Positions 1 through 7,963 are shown, numbered from the stretch's first letter. The stretch is 64,000 bases of DNA from Aureibacter tunicatorum (GCF_036492635.1 NZ_AP025306.1:434001-498000), one strand, 5' to 3'. The notes: generated by a model from the letters alone, not told the origin. Program-made: numbers and translations.

Positions 1-225
1 GAATACCATAATAAAGGATATGCATATGAAGCTGCAAAGAAGGTAATGCAAATTGCATATCAAGACTTTGGATTAAAAAAACTTTATGCAATTACCTCTG
101 AAATTAATACACCTTCTCAAAGACTTATTAAAAAATTAGGACTAGAGTTTATTGAAAGAAAGTGTTTGCCTGATGAAGACGATGAGTCACTAATCTATAT
201 AGGTGAGTTGAAAACCTTAATTTAA
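1..225 (+). CDS. GNAT-family N-acetyltransferase, C-terminal part
   Basis: The frame is open from the first base of the window to a TAA at 223-225 and gives 74 residues of a protein whose start lies outside the window. The run AYQDFGLKKLYAITSEIN followed by SQRLIKKLGLEFIER is the usual end of a GNAT acetyltransferase of the RimJ/RimL type: a helix, the strand with L-K-K-L, then N..S..L..KLGF-like. Such enzymes move an acetyl group from acetyl-CoA to an amine on a protein, antibiotic or small molecule. The substrate cannot be read from this piece. The next gene starts 30 bp downstream on the same strand, so co-transcription is possible. Confidence 0.8.
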   Translation, partial: EYHNKGYAYEAAKKVMQIAYQDFGLKKLYAITSEINTPSQRLIKKLGLEFIERKCLPDEDDESLIYIGELKTLI

Positions 226-254
226 TTTTATATAATATTTTTTATTGATTTATA

Positions 255-953
255 ATGATTGAGATAATAGATCTAAGCCAAGAGATTTATGAGGGAATGC
301 CTGTATTTAAAGATTTGCCTCAAGTGAAAATGAACATTCATAATTCTCATGAAGAATGGGGTGGAGAAGTAAATCCAAAGAAAAAAACGCCAGCTGTTCA
401 TAAACTTGAGCTTGGAGAGCATACAGGGACTCATGTTGATGCATTGAACCATATGTCCAAAGAATATGAAGGACAATCCATTGATACTATGCCTTTGAGC
501 TTATTCTATACGGAAGGGATTTGTCTGGATTTTTCACATAAAGGACTTAATGAGCTTATTGAAATTCATGAGATTCAAAATGCTTGCGAGCAAATGAATC
601 TAGTCATTGAAAAAGGAGATACCGTATTGTTTTATACGGATCATTATCGAAAGCATTACGATAGTGAAAACTGGCCTTTTGGCCCTGGTTTATCAGCAGA
701 AGCTGTCCGATGGTTGGGAGAAAAAGAAGTTTCCGCTTTTGGCGTCGAAACGATGTCTCCGGGAGTAAGGAAAGTATCAAATAGAGAAGCGCATTTGATA
801 TGCGGAGAGATGGGTTTTACGCATTATGAAAACCTGATTAATCTGCATGAGTTGATTGGAAAAGGCCGATTTAGGTTTATTGGTTTTCCATTGAAGATCA
901 GGGGAGGAACTGGTTCACCTGTTAGAGCTGTTGCAGTGTTTGATGGAATATAA
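255..953 (+). CDS. Cyclase-family / kynurenine formamidase-like metal hydrolase
   Basis: This 232-residue protein belongs to the cyclase family (PF04199), which includes kynurenine formamidase and isatin hydrolase. The metal-binding signature HTGTHVDALNH is at residues 56-66, matching the family pattern HxGTHxDxPxH with Ala in place of Pro. The N-terminus IIDLSQEIYEGMPVF is also typical. Members hydrolyse amide or ester bonds through a divalent metal, usually in the cytoplasm, and no signal peptide is visible here. The substrate is not determined, and no tryptophan-degradation genes lie nearby, so kynurenine formamidase should not be assumed. The ATG at 255 is the first start after the preceding stop. 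Confidence 0.85.
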   Translation: MIEIIDLSQEIYEGMPVFKDLPQVKMNIHNSHEEWGGEVNPKKKTPAVHKLELGEHTGTHVDALNHMSKEYEGQSIDTMPLSLFYTEGICLDFSHKGLNELIEIHEIQNACEQMNLVIEKGDTVLFYTDHYRKHYDSENWPFGPGLSAEAVRWLGEKEVSAFGVETMSPGVRKVSNREAHLICGEMGFTHYENLINLHELIGKGRFRFIGFPLKIRGGTGSPVRAVAVFDGI

Positions 954-985
954 CTAACATTTTTTGCTATTAAGCAGTCTTGTTA

Positions 986-2332
986 ATGTGTATGTTCAGA
1001 TCGGATCGAAAATTAGCTCATTCTTTTAAGCGCTTGACATTGAATAATGGTGTTGGAAGGAAGCCTGTTGCGTCCGCATTTACTAAATCTGTGCCTATCC
1101 AAGCATTGCTGAGTCGATCTGATTTTCAACATAAGCAAAGAGAACTTGATTCGGCATTATTTGATAAACGGCTGGAAGTTTGCCCTTTATTGTATGATTT
1201 AGAGGAGTCATTGGATGAGTATCAAAGAATATGCATTCAAAGAGAGGAACTTAATCGAAGTCGGTCTTTAAAAGCTATGTGGTTCATGTCTTTCGAGCAT
1301 GGTCTTTACAGGGATAAGGATGAATGGTTGTTGCATTATTTATTTGACTTGATAGATAAGATGGAGCATATGGCCTACGAATGGCTTGATGGCAAAATCA
1401 GTGATTTGAACGAGCATGCCCCTTTTGCTTCAAGCATGCTTTATTTTTTGAATGAACTACATAAGGAACATGTCTTTCTTTCGCAACAACTTGTTTCCCA
1501 ACAATATAGATTATGGACTAAAGATCGCGACACTATCAGTGCTGAGGAGCAAACGGATAATGATAAACTTTGGCAAGCTATTGTAAATAACCAAACGAGC
1601 TTGAATATTACAGGAAAGAATTTTGACAAGGAAGGGTACAGACAAAGATTGTTTGGATTTGAACATTTAGTGCATTCTCATATGTTGCGTCTTATGAGCC
1701 GTCCTAAAGGAAGAAAACTTATAGAAAGAGCAGCAAATGCGTCAAAGTCGATCATAGTCGGACCATCTACTGCTAAAAAATCACAAGCGAAAGAAAGTTA
1801 TTTTTTGTTCAGAGATAAAATCAAGGGCAAGTGGAAAGGTGATTTTGATCTGTCAGATCCTTTTAAGCCTATTGAGCCCGGCAGAGCTTCTGCGACAAAT
1901 ATAATACTTAGTATTTATGACAAGAATGATATTCAAGATGTATGTTATACAGATAGCTGGAAGGCTATGCCTTGTCAAGAAAGTGAAGAAAAAGGAGAAA
2001 ATGATTGGGAGCTTACAGCGGAAGGATTAAAGCCTTTAGGAATTTTGACTGGATTTTTGGTTTTTGCTCATGAAATAGGACATGCTCTTAATAATGCTGA
2101 AGGTGTAAGCAGACCAGTAATGGAGGAGTATTATCAACAAGATCCTAAATTAATTCCTTGGAGAAATAATGAAGAACATTATGTTATTGAGCAATTTGAA
2201 AATCCAGTAAGAGAAGAGCATGGGCTTGCAAAGAGAAAATGGCATTTGGTTCCCAGAGCGACTATTTCGGAGTTATTTCCAAGACTTCAGCCGAGTTTAA
2301 TTGGTCAAGATTTACGAGTGTTTGCTTTTTAA
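986..2332 (+). CDS. Putative zinc metallopeptidase, M91 (NleD-like) domain
   Basis: The protein is about 448 residues from the ATG at 986; a TTG at 980 and an ATG at 992 are alternatives. Near the C-terminus, at about residues 362-366, is the zincin motif HEIGH followed by ALNN. About 45 residues later comes ENPVREEHGLAKR. That arrangement, HExxHA then ENxxRxExGLxxR, resembles the M91 family typified by the type III effector NleD, which cleaves MAP kinases. The first 350 residues are charged and mostly helical and I recognise no domain there. There is no signal peptide, which would fit an injected effector or an intracellular enzyme. The M91 assignment rests on motifs alone. The 3' end overlaps the convergent hydrolase gene by 71 bp. 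Confidence 0.6.
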   Translation: MCMFRSDRKLAHSFKRLTLNNGVGRKPVASAFTKSVPIQALLSRSDFQHKQRELDSALFDKRLEVCPLLYDLEESLDEYQRICIQREELNRSRSLKAMWFMSFEHGLYRDKDEWLLHYLFDLIDKMEHMAYEWLDGKISDLNEHAPFASSMLYFLNELHKEHVFLSQQLVSQQYRLWTKDRDTISAEEQTDNDKLWQAIVNNQTSLNITGKNFDKEGYRQRLFGFEHLVHSHMLRLMSRPKGRKLIERAANASKSIIVGPSTAKKSQAKESYFLFRDKIKGKWKGDFDLSDPFKPIEPGRASATNIILSIYDKNDIQDVCYTDSWKAMPCQESEEKGENDWELTAEGLKPLGILTGFLVFAHEIGHALNNAEGVSRPVMEEYYQQDPKLIPWRNNEEHYVIEQFENPVREEHGLAKRKWHLVPRATISELFPRLQPSLIGQDLRVFAF

Positions 2333-3227
2333 TGAAACCTATAACTTTATAAAAATAATCTTTGCCGCCAATACGCCAGACATTCAAGTGGTTTGCATTT
2401 TTAATTTCAAGAAATTCTTTTAGATTACTAATTATATTAGTAAAATTCATCTGCGCGTATTTAATGCTGATTCTTTGATCTTTATTGCCATGAACCAAGA
2501 GAATGGGTTGTTCAATGTTTTTACAATCTTCAAGTGGAATTACTGCATCTGGATCGAAACCTGCGATTTCACCCGACCTTTGGATTAGGAAATTGGTCAA
2601 GTATTTAATATTAAAACCTGCATGGTATTCGAAGTAATCATGAATGATCGATTTTAAATCTGAAAATGTGCTTTCGACGATGCCAAATTTTATTCTTTTG
2701 TCATATGCCAATACTTGCAGAGCAATAGCTCCTCCTAATGATTGACCCCAAATACCAATATTTTTATCAATTCTTGGATTCATTAATAGATTATCAATTA
2801 ACGAAGATATATCTTTTTTTTCTTTTGCTCCGAATGTGCAATGTTGACCTTCGCTATCTCCATGTGCTCTAAGGTCTAGTGCGATGGAGTTGTAGCCCAA
2901 ATCTGCAAGCCGAGACCAGAGGTCTTTAAAATGCTTTTTGGAAGATCGAATTCCGTGCAGCAAAATAATGGTTCCCTTAATTTCTTCTTTATCAGTATAA
3001 CTTATGAATGCCGAAAGTTTTATCTCATCATGAGTTTTAAATTGAAGAATTTCGACATTATCTCTTTCAAGATTTAAATCATCTATCTTTGGGCTGAATT
3101 TTTTTGATTTGGCTAATTCGAAAATAGGATTTCTTATTTCAGTGATTATTCTTGGAGCAATGAAATATGTGAAGCTAGTGGCAGCAGTAATAATCAAGCT
3201 GAGAATAATTAAAGACTTTATTTTCAT
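2262..3227 (-). CDS. Membrane-anchored or exported alpha/beta hydrolase
   Basis: This is a serine hydrolase with an alpha/beta fold. From the chosen ATG at 3227 it has 321 residues; an upstream ATG at 3272 would add 15 residues before the hydrophobic segment. A signal-anchor lies at residues 1-20. The oxyanion turn LLHGI is near 90, the nucleophile elbow GQSLGG at 161-166 (Ser163), GNKDQR gives the likely acid, and NANHLNVW the catalytic His. Related proteins act on acyl esters or peptides near the membrane, and the substrate is unknown. The last 20 or so residues continue past the fold into the antisense of the preceding convergent gene. Confidence 0.8.
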   Translation of the reverse strand: MKIKSLIILSLIITAATSFTYFIAPRIITEIRNPIFELAKSKKFSPKIDDLNLERDNVEILQFKTHDEIKLSAFISYTDKEEIKGTIILLHGIRSSKKHFKDLWSRLADLGYNSIALDLRAHGDSEGQHCTFGAKEKKDISSLIDNLLMNPRIDKNIGIWGQSLGGAIALQVLAYDKRIKFGIVESTFSDLKSIIHDYFEYHAGFNIKYLTNFLIQRSGEIAGFDPDAVIPLEDCKNIEQPILLVHGNKDQRISIKYAQMNFTNIISNLKEFLEIKNANHLNVWRIGGKDYFYKVIGFIKKQTLVNLDQLNSAEVLEITPK

Positions 3228-3392
3228 TGATTTTTGGGTGTAAATGAATATAAACTTAATGCTTAATTCCACAATTTAGATCTAAATATAGCTTATTTTG
3301 CTGTAAAATATAACTTTTTTAGCATTTTTAACTAATATCACCTATTTAATTAACATAATATATCTGATTTGTATGACTCAAATATATAAAGA

Positions 3393-3932
3393 TTAGGGTG
3401 TGATAAATGTATCGGATTCATTATGAATCAACCATGAATATTCAATTCGGCTATTCAATAGAATTTGAATACTAAAAGTGTCAAATGAGAACATTGGATT
3501 AAAATCAAGCTCATGAGAATAAATAGCTTTAATATATTTTGCCCAATAAAGCGTAATCGCTTTTTGTATTCTCAAATCATAGGCATTAAAATTTGGCAAT
3601 ACTTTTAAAAAAGATAAAATAGTTATATCCGAATTCATTTCGCTAAATTCATAGTTGAACCTTATATGATTTCTAATACTATCGAATTCAATTATGACTG
3701 TTTTATTTGTTTTATCATTTAAATAAGGAGAGTTGTTTATGGAAATATATTCATTAAAAACTTGGAAGCCTTTTTGTTTGTAAAATTTGAAATCATCATA
3801 TAATAGCTCTCTCAATTCCAAACAGTCTATTTCTTGTAAAATAATTTCATATAATTCTTCCCATGCATCAATACCCCCGTCATTTGAATAATGAGGATTT
3901 AACGATCTGATTTTTTCGAATATATCATCCAT
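3393..3932 (-). CDS. Hypothetical protein (179 aa)
   Basis: I do not recognise a family. The 179-residue protein has no signal peptide or membrane segment and is rich in Asp, Glu, Ile, Phe and Tyr. It begins MDDIFEKIRSLNP and has an acidic first third followed by alternating hydrophobic strands. This small, acidic, single-domain make-up is common among immunity proteins and accessory unknowns, but there is no toxin gene beside it, so that reading is only a possibility. It is transcribed in the same direction as the hydrolase to its left and the 109-residue gene to its right, with gaps of 165 and 252 bp. Confidence 0.6.
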   Translation of the reverse strand: MDDIFEKIRSLNPHYSNDGGIDAWEELYEIILQEIDCLELRELLYDDFKFYKQKGFQVFNEYISINNSPYLNDKTNKTVIIEFDSIRNHIRFNYEFSEMNSDITILSFLKVLPNFNAYDLRIQKAITLYWAKYIKAIYSHELDFNPMFSFDTFSIQILLNSRIEYSWLIHNESDTFITP

Positions 3933-4184
3933 ATTATATTTGTTAATTCAAGAATTTAGTTTGCATTTTCAGAATTTTCTATTTCCAATGTTTTTTAGAA
4001 TTCTTACTAACTAAATATTAAATTATATACACAAATAAAATGACTATTGTCAGAAATGTAAGTTTGAAGCTCAGAAAATTAAATTTAATATTGAAATACA
4101 ACAGACTGGCTATGGCTTGAATTTGAATGAAAGGAGTGAATACATATCGCAGAATAATTGATAAATATTAATCAGGCACGTATT

Positions 4185-4514
4185 CTATCCGGGGACATCT
4201 GGAATTTTATTGATTAAGTCGCCTTTCCCTTTTAAAAATGATATTTGCAAGTAAACAAACATGTCTTTTGAGGAATTCGAATTGATTTGGTCCATATTTT
4301 TAGTGTTTACTTCTAGCAGTTTAGAAAATTCAAGAAGCAGATCATGCACATCTCTTTCTTCAATTTCTATGCAAATTGACAAATCAAGATCGGAAAACAT
4401 GCTGTGATTAAATATGTATCCGCTTGACTTATCGATAGCATCTTTGATAAATTCGATGGTCATATTACGTTCGATTTTAGTGCAAACTTGCCAATTTACT
4501 TTCTTTCTTCTCAT
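4185..4514 (-). CDS. Hypothetical protein (109 aa)
   Basis: I do not recognise a family. It starts MRRKKVNWQVCTK, has an acidic central region (SDLDLSICIEIEERDVHDLL) and ends in IPDVPG. No signal peptide or membrane span is visible. The middle, with a hydrophobic strand, EIEERDVHDLL and a helix, suggests a small mixed alpha/beta fold. Its start lies 65 bp downstream, in the minus direction, of a strong minus-strand terminator hairpin that closes the repeated intergenic element at 4580-4795. The gene is therefore either separated from that element by the terminator or controlled by read-through. Confidence 0.5.
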   Translation of the reverse strand: MRRKKVNWQVCTKIERNMTIEFIKDAIDKSSGYIFNHSMFSDLDLSICIEIEERDVHDLLLEFSKLLEVNTKNMDQINSNSSKDMFVYLQISFLKGKGDLINKIPDVPG

Positions 4515-4570
4515 CTTTGTTATTATTTAAATTTTAAAAAGCTTTAGCATTAAAGCAATTATTTAAAGTA

Positions 4571-4598
4571 AACAAAAAAGCCGGGCAAGATGCCCGGC
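4571..4598 (-). terminator. Rho-independent terminator closing intergenic element copy 1
   Basis: Stem arms 4580-4587 and 4591-4598 are perfectly complementary (GCCGGGCA with TGCCCGGC) around a 3-nt loop. Read on the minus strand the stem is followed by TTTTTTGTTT, a strong U-tract. On the plus strand the stem is followed by GTTATTTTT, which is weaker. The minus-strand direction is therefore favoured. Confidence 0.8.
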
Positions 4599-4795
4599 GT
4601 TATTTTTATGAGTATATACACTATGCCTTTAAAAAATAATGATCAAAAAATTGCATTATAAATTCAGTCCAAAAAATTTAACAAACAATAAAAAAATATC
4701 TACTCTGCAATGTGAAATATGATTTAAAAGCTTTAGTCCGTTTTGTTGATATAAAGATGCATCTTCTCTGATTGACTTAATATGATAAAAGTCAA
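4580..4795 (-). ncRNA. Putative non-coding RNA or leader element, copy 1 of 2
   Basis: This intergenic stretch and 6758-6971 are diverged copies of one element. Three blocks keep their order and spacing: the terminator stem, then 45 bp on TCAAAAAATTGCAT (4643-4656; 6823-6836), then TGATATAAAGATGC (4747-4760; TGATATAAAGGTGC at 6923-6936), then 35 bp on GTCAA (4791-4795; 6967-6971). No substantial open frame is present in either copy. The hairpin with U-tract reads as a terminator on the minus strand, so an RNA of about 215 nt made from the minus strand is the simplest reading. An attenuated 5' leader for the minus-strand gene that follows is the alternative. I match it to no family I know. Confidence 0.55.
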
Positions 4796-4959
4796 GAAAT
4801 CAAAATTTCGTGAAAAAAAAGCGAAAAAGATTGTCATTATTATCAATTAGAAAATATGAAGGTGATTTGATATTAGAAATTATAATTGCTGGCAATTGGC
4901 TGTAAATTTTTGAATTTTATTTTAAGAAAACAACCAAGTGGAGAGAGTGTTCTTCATTT

Positions 4960-5631
4960 ATGACTGTGACATATAAAAAAGCGAGGTTGTCAGGAATCCT
5001 TGGAATCATCGGGAGTTCGATGTTATTCTATGGAGATTATTTATTTCATTATGTGCCTGGCAGTACCGATATGCTTTATAATCTTACCCAGATTTCTGAT
5101 TTCAAAATATACATAAATGCTTTCATTGCTGTTGTAGCTACATGGCTTTATTTAGCGAGTGTTTTTCATATCTATTATTCTTTTTCACCATCAAGCCCGG
5201 TGATTAGAAATTTAATCACGGCTCTTTTTTCTACAGTATTTTTGATGTATGGCATTGAACATGCCGCTTATTTATCATTGGCCATTTCCGCTAAGATTTC
5301 AGCATTGCACAATTTGCCATTGGAAGAAACAACAGCTTTTGCTTGGAAGATTTTTACAGGAATCGAGTCTATGGGAAGCTTTATCGCTCTATTTTTGACA
5401 TTGCTATTTTTAATTCAAGTTCTCAGAAAGCAAACTTTATACCCACGTTGGATGATAGTTTTTTTCCCGAGCATTCTTTTGATTTTTAAACCATCATTAT
5501 CAGGGTTCTTAACTGGCGATGTATGGACGGTCATCATCGGAGGTTATTATAATTTGATTATGATCGTTTTTTTTACAGTTTCAACTTTGACCCTATGGAA
5601 AGTAAAAGAACCTGTAGCTTCATTTCAATAA
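4960..5631 (+). CDS. Multi-pass membrane protein (possibly DUF6796-like)
   Basis: The 223-residue protein is strongly hydrophobic with about six membrane segments and short loops. It opens with TVTYKKARLSGILGIIGS and GDYLFHYVPG, carries MYGIEHAAYLS in the middle, and ends with a short basic tail. The pattern recalls the DUF6796 group of bacterial membrane proteins, but I cannot confirm this. No catalytic motif stands out. It is the first plus-strand gene after the intergenic element at 4580-4795 and stands alone. Transport, signalling or an enzymatic membrane role cannot be distinguished from sequence. Confidence 0.75.
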   Translation: MTVTYKKARLSGILGIIGSSMLFYGDYLFHYVPGSTDMLYNLTQISDFKIYINAFIAVVATWLYLASVFHIYYSFSPSSPVIRNLITALFSTVFLMYGIEHAAYLSLAISAKISALHNLPLEETTAFAWKIFTGIESMGSFIALFLTLLFLIQVLRKQTLYPRWMIVFFPSILLIFKPSLSGFLTGDVWTVIIGGYYNLIMIVFFTVSTLTLWKVKEPVASFQ

Positions 5632-5815
5632 TATGAGAATGAGTTTACTATTCTGCGGTTCTATTGATGTATTTTATTTGCTTGTTTCAATTTTATTTTA
5701 ACTTTGGATTAAGTCTAATCATTTATTCCTTTAGATTGTTTATTTTGATAGATTCTAAGATGCGATTTTTGCTATTTGCCTTTATACATATTTGTGAAAC
5801 GAAAATTTTTTAGTC

Positions 5816-6052
5816 ATGGAAATCAAAAAAACGAATTCGTGCGCTAGTTGTGACAATCTATTGTCAGACGGCATTTGCAGAGTGAATAAAATATTAGTGA
5901 GCTTAGATCAAACTTGTGAAGGGTTTGACCATAAACTAGAACTTCATAAATATTCAGATTGCAGCAATTGCGTAAAGCATAATTCAAATAATTGCGCTCA
6001 TCCTTCGACAGCAATACAAGGCATGCTTTGTACTTCTTATTCATTTGCTTAA
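5816..6052 (+). CDS. Small protein with two tandem four-cysteine motifs
   Basis: The 78-residue protein has exactly eight cysteines arranged as two similar units: C9-x2-C12-x8-C21-x12-C34 and C49-x2-C52-x7-C60-x11-C72. Each unit ends in an aromatic residue (EGF, TSY). This looks like an internal duplication of a small metal-binding knuckle that would hold Zn or an Fe-S centre. The protein is probably cytoplasmic since there is no signal peptide. The start at 5816 places CASC near the N-terminus, and no earlier in-frame ATG is seen. I know no named family for the tandem form. Confidence 0.65.
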   Translation: MEIKKTNSCASCDNLLSDGICRVNKILVSLDQTCEGFDHKLELHKYSDCSNCVKHNSNNCAHPSTAIQGMLCTSYSFA

Positions 6053-6143
6053 GCAAATTATTTCTGAAATTCAGTATTAAATTGAAGTATTTAGATTTAA
6101 AAAAACGTTTTGTTGAAATAGACTTTTGACAGAGCGTTTTTAT

Positions 6144-6668
6144 TTATATTTCATAGTTCAACAATTCTTTATATGGATCTCCTTCGAGTTTTAATAATAA
6201 AGCGAAAGCAGGTTCTGTTTTAATGCCTTCTAGCTTTAGGTATCTAATATTTTCTTTGAAACTGTCCCCCATTTTATTTAAAAGCTTGTATTCAATTATC
6301 ATATGTTTGTAAGCGTTTTGTTGCACAGTATCGATATTCTGAGCGAAAATTTCAATAGGGAAATATTGTGTTGAGAATCTGCAAATAGTCGTTTCTATAT
6401 TGTCATATCGTTTTGTGTTACTTTTGAAGTTTTTAAAACTTGAAAATTCTTGCTGTAAGAACTTGCTGAAATTCTTATGATTTTCACATCTGCATATGAT
6501 ATCGAGATCGCTTTCAGGAATATCTATATCTATAGGTACCGTGCCTGTTAATATAGGTTGATAGAGTTTAAGCTTTTCAAAAAGTTGATATTCTTTTAAA
6601 GTTCGATAGGCTCTTTTTTGACGATCATTGCCAATTTTCAAGTAATTAATATTCTTGAAATCAATCAT
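6144..6668 (-). CDS. DUF4269 nucleotidyltransferase-like protein
   Basis: The 174-residue protein starts MIDFKNINYLKIGNDRQKRAY and carries LTGTVPIDIDIPESDLDIIC, with the G-(T/S)-x-(9-12)-D-x-D layout of the nucleotidyltransferase fold. This combination is the hallmark of DUF4269. The reaction is not established for the family. The two acidic residues in SDLDI would be the expected metal ligands. Length is normal for the family. It is transcribed away from the nfsB side, and its start lies 90 bp downstream of the minus-strand terminator of the second intergenic element, a layout parallel to that of the gene at 4185-4514. Confidence 0.8.
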   Translation of the reverse strand: MIDFKNINYLKIGNDRQKRAYRTLKEYQLFEKLKLYQPILTGTVPIDIDIPESDLDIICRCENHKNFSKFLQQEFSSFKNFKSNTKRYDNIETTICRFSTQYFPIEIFAQNIDTVQQNAYKHMIIEYKLLNKMGDSFKENIRYLKLEGIKTEPAFALLLKLEGDPYKELLNYEI

Positions 6669-6750
6669 TTAACGCTAGTTTGATTAAAATAGGACTAAAA
6701 ATACGATAATAAAGTTTTTGTCCTTCTAATTTCTATCAGACTTTATACCA

Positions 6751-6780
6751 TAAAAAAATGCCGAACTCATCGCCCGGCAT
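6751..6780 (-). terminator. Rho-independent terminator closing intergenic element copy 2
   Basis: On the minus strand ATGCCGGGC (6780-6772) pairs with GTTCGGCAT (6767-6759) around a 4-nt loop and runs into a T7 tract. Two of the pairs are G-U wobbles that exist only in the minus-strand RNA; on the plus strand they would be A-C mismatches. This asymmetry supports transcription from the minus strand. Confidence 0.8.
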
Positions 6781-6971
6781 AATTTTCTAATCGAGTAAAT
6801 GGATATGCGTATAAAAAGTGCTTCAAAAAATTGCATAAATCGGTGTGAAAAATTAATACATCCGATAAAAAATGTTTACTCCATTGATTGAATAGTATCT
6901 AAAAGCAATTGTTTTTTTATTATGATATAAAGGTGCTAATTCTTAAAGACAAATAATATGACCAAAGTCAA
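6758..6971 (-). ncRNA. Putative non-coding RNA or leader element, copy 2 of 2
   Basis: This is the diverged partner of 4580-4795. The terminator stem, the block TCAAAAAATTGCAT at 6823-6836, the block TGATATAAAGGTGC at 6923-6936 and GTCAA at 6967-6971 occur in the same order. The outer spacings (45 bp and 35 bp) are identical to copy 1, and the middle spacing is 86 bp against 90. Sequence between the blocks has drifted. A motif resembling TTTTCTAATTSAT lies further upstream on the minus strand in both copies, so the homology may extend beyond the limits given. Retention of blocks and terminator amid drift suggests a selected RNA. Confidence 0.55.
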
Positions 6972-7272
6972 TTAATTGAAATATTTTTAAAAATGAATTA
7001 GAAAAATGTATCTGTTTTATGAAATTAAAAATTTTTGCTGATAATTCCTTTTAGAAACATTAGGCTTGCTTTAAATTAAAGTTTTTAAAATGATATATTC
7101 TTTAATTAGAATTTCCTCTTTTAGTACCTCAAAGACCAATATTGATACAATCATATGTATATAAATAAAGAGTAGGTTTGCATAGTAAAATAAGAGACTC
7201 AAAAAATGGCTCTCTTATTCTCAAATAATTTTGCAAGACTAAAAATTCAAAAATATTATAAGAGGAATTAAT
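6972..7272. other. Intergenic region before nfsB with a hairpin
   Basis: No convincing gene is present. The sequence is very AT-rich. An inverted repeat with 9-bp arms (AATAAGAGA at 7189-7197 and TCTCTTATT at 7211-7219) lies 53 bp before the nfsB start. It could be a regulator site or a 5'-UTR hairpin, since it is not followed by a T-run on the plus strand. Confidence 0.4.
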
Positions 7273-7926
7273 ATGGATATTATTGAAAAATTGCATTGGC
7301 GTTACTCGACCAAAGAGTTTGATAGAAGTAAAAGAATTTCTGAGGAGAAAATGCTTCAAGTGAAAGAGTTGCTTAGACTAAGTCCATCGAGCGTTAATCT
7401 TCAGCCTTGGCATTTTATCATAGCCGAGACAGATCAAGGCAAAACTCGAATGGCTAAAGGAACGGAAGGCTTTTTTAGCTTTAATGCTTCAAAAGTACTT
7501 AATGCTTCGCACGTTGTTCTTTTTTGTTCAAAAACAGTTGTTGACGAGGAGTATATGCAGACACTTTTAGAGCAAGAAGATAAAGATGGAAGGTATCCTG
7601 ACGAAGAAATAAAAGGAATGGTCTATGGCGCTAGAAACATATTTACGGACAAACATCGATATGATTTGAAAGATCTTCAGCATTGGATGGAAAAGCAGGT
7701 TTATTTGAATGTTGGTAATTTTTTATTAGGCTTGGCTGCTATGGAAGTTGATGCTTTGCCAATGGAAGGAATTGATTTAAAAGCGCTTGATGAAGAGTTT
7801 GATTTAAGAGCAAAAGGTTTTACTTCTGTTGCAATGGTAGCTATTGGTTATCGAACAGAAAGTGATTTTAACGCTTCCACTCCCAAATCAAGATTGCCTT
7901 TTGATAAGCTTATTACTGAATTGTAA
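7273..7926 (+). CDS. nfsB: Oxygen-insensitive NAD(P)H nitroreductase
   Basis: The 217-residue protein is an FMN-dependent nitroreductase of the NfsB/NfnB type, which reduces nitro compounds and quinones by two-electron transfer in the cytoplasm as a homodimer. The N-terminus DIIEKLHWRYSTKEFD, the FMN-binding segment LSPSSVNLQPWHFI, and the C-terminal VAMVAIGYR followed by the KSRLP motif are all diagnostic. Length is normal. The start at 7273 is preceded by AGAGGA, a rare Shine-Dalgarno-like site in this window. The gene stands alone and ends in a bidirectional hairpin terminator. Its role is probably detoxification, in keeping with the redox island at 57-64 kb. Confidence 0.93.
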   Translation: MDIIEKLHWRYSTKEFDRSKRISEEKMLQVKELLRLSPSSVNLQPWHFIIAETDQGKTRMAKGTEGFFSFNASKVLNASHVVLFCSKTVVDEEYMQTLLEQEDKDGRYPDEEIKGMVYGARNIFTDKHRYDLKDLQHWMEKQVYLNVGNFLLGLAAMEVDALPMEGIDLKALDEEFDLRAKGFTSVAMVAIGYRTESDFNASTPKSRLPFDKLITEL

Positions 7927-7931
7927 TAAAA

Positions 7932-7962
7932 GAAAATCAGCCTTGAGCTGATTTTCATTATT
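7932..7962 (+). terminator. Terminator between nfsB and the convergent membrane protein gene
   Basis: Perfect 10-bp arms GAAAATCAGC (7932-7941) and GCTGATTTTC (7947-7956) enclose a 5-nt loop and are followed by ATTATTT on the plus strand. The symmetrical A/T flanks allow it to work for the convergent gene ending at 7964 too. Confidence 0.7.
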
Positions 7963-7963
7963 T

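Noticed and set aside
4571-6780. REP/BIME-type dispersed hairpins
   Set aside because: The two GCCGGGC hairpins are not isolated: they are the ends of longer homologous elements and are followed by U-tracts on one strand, so terminators of an RNA fit better.
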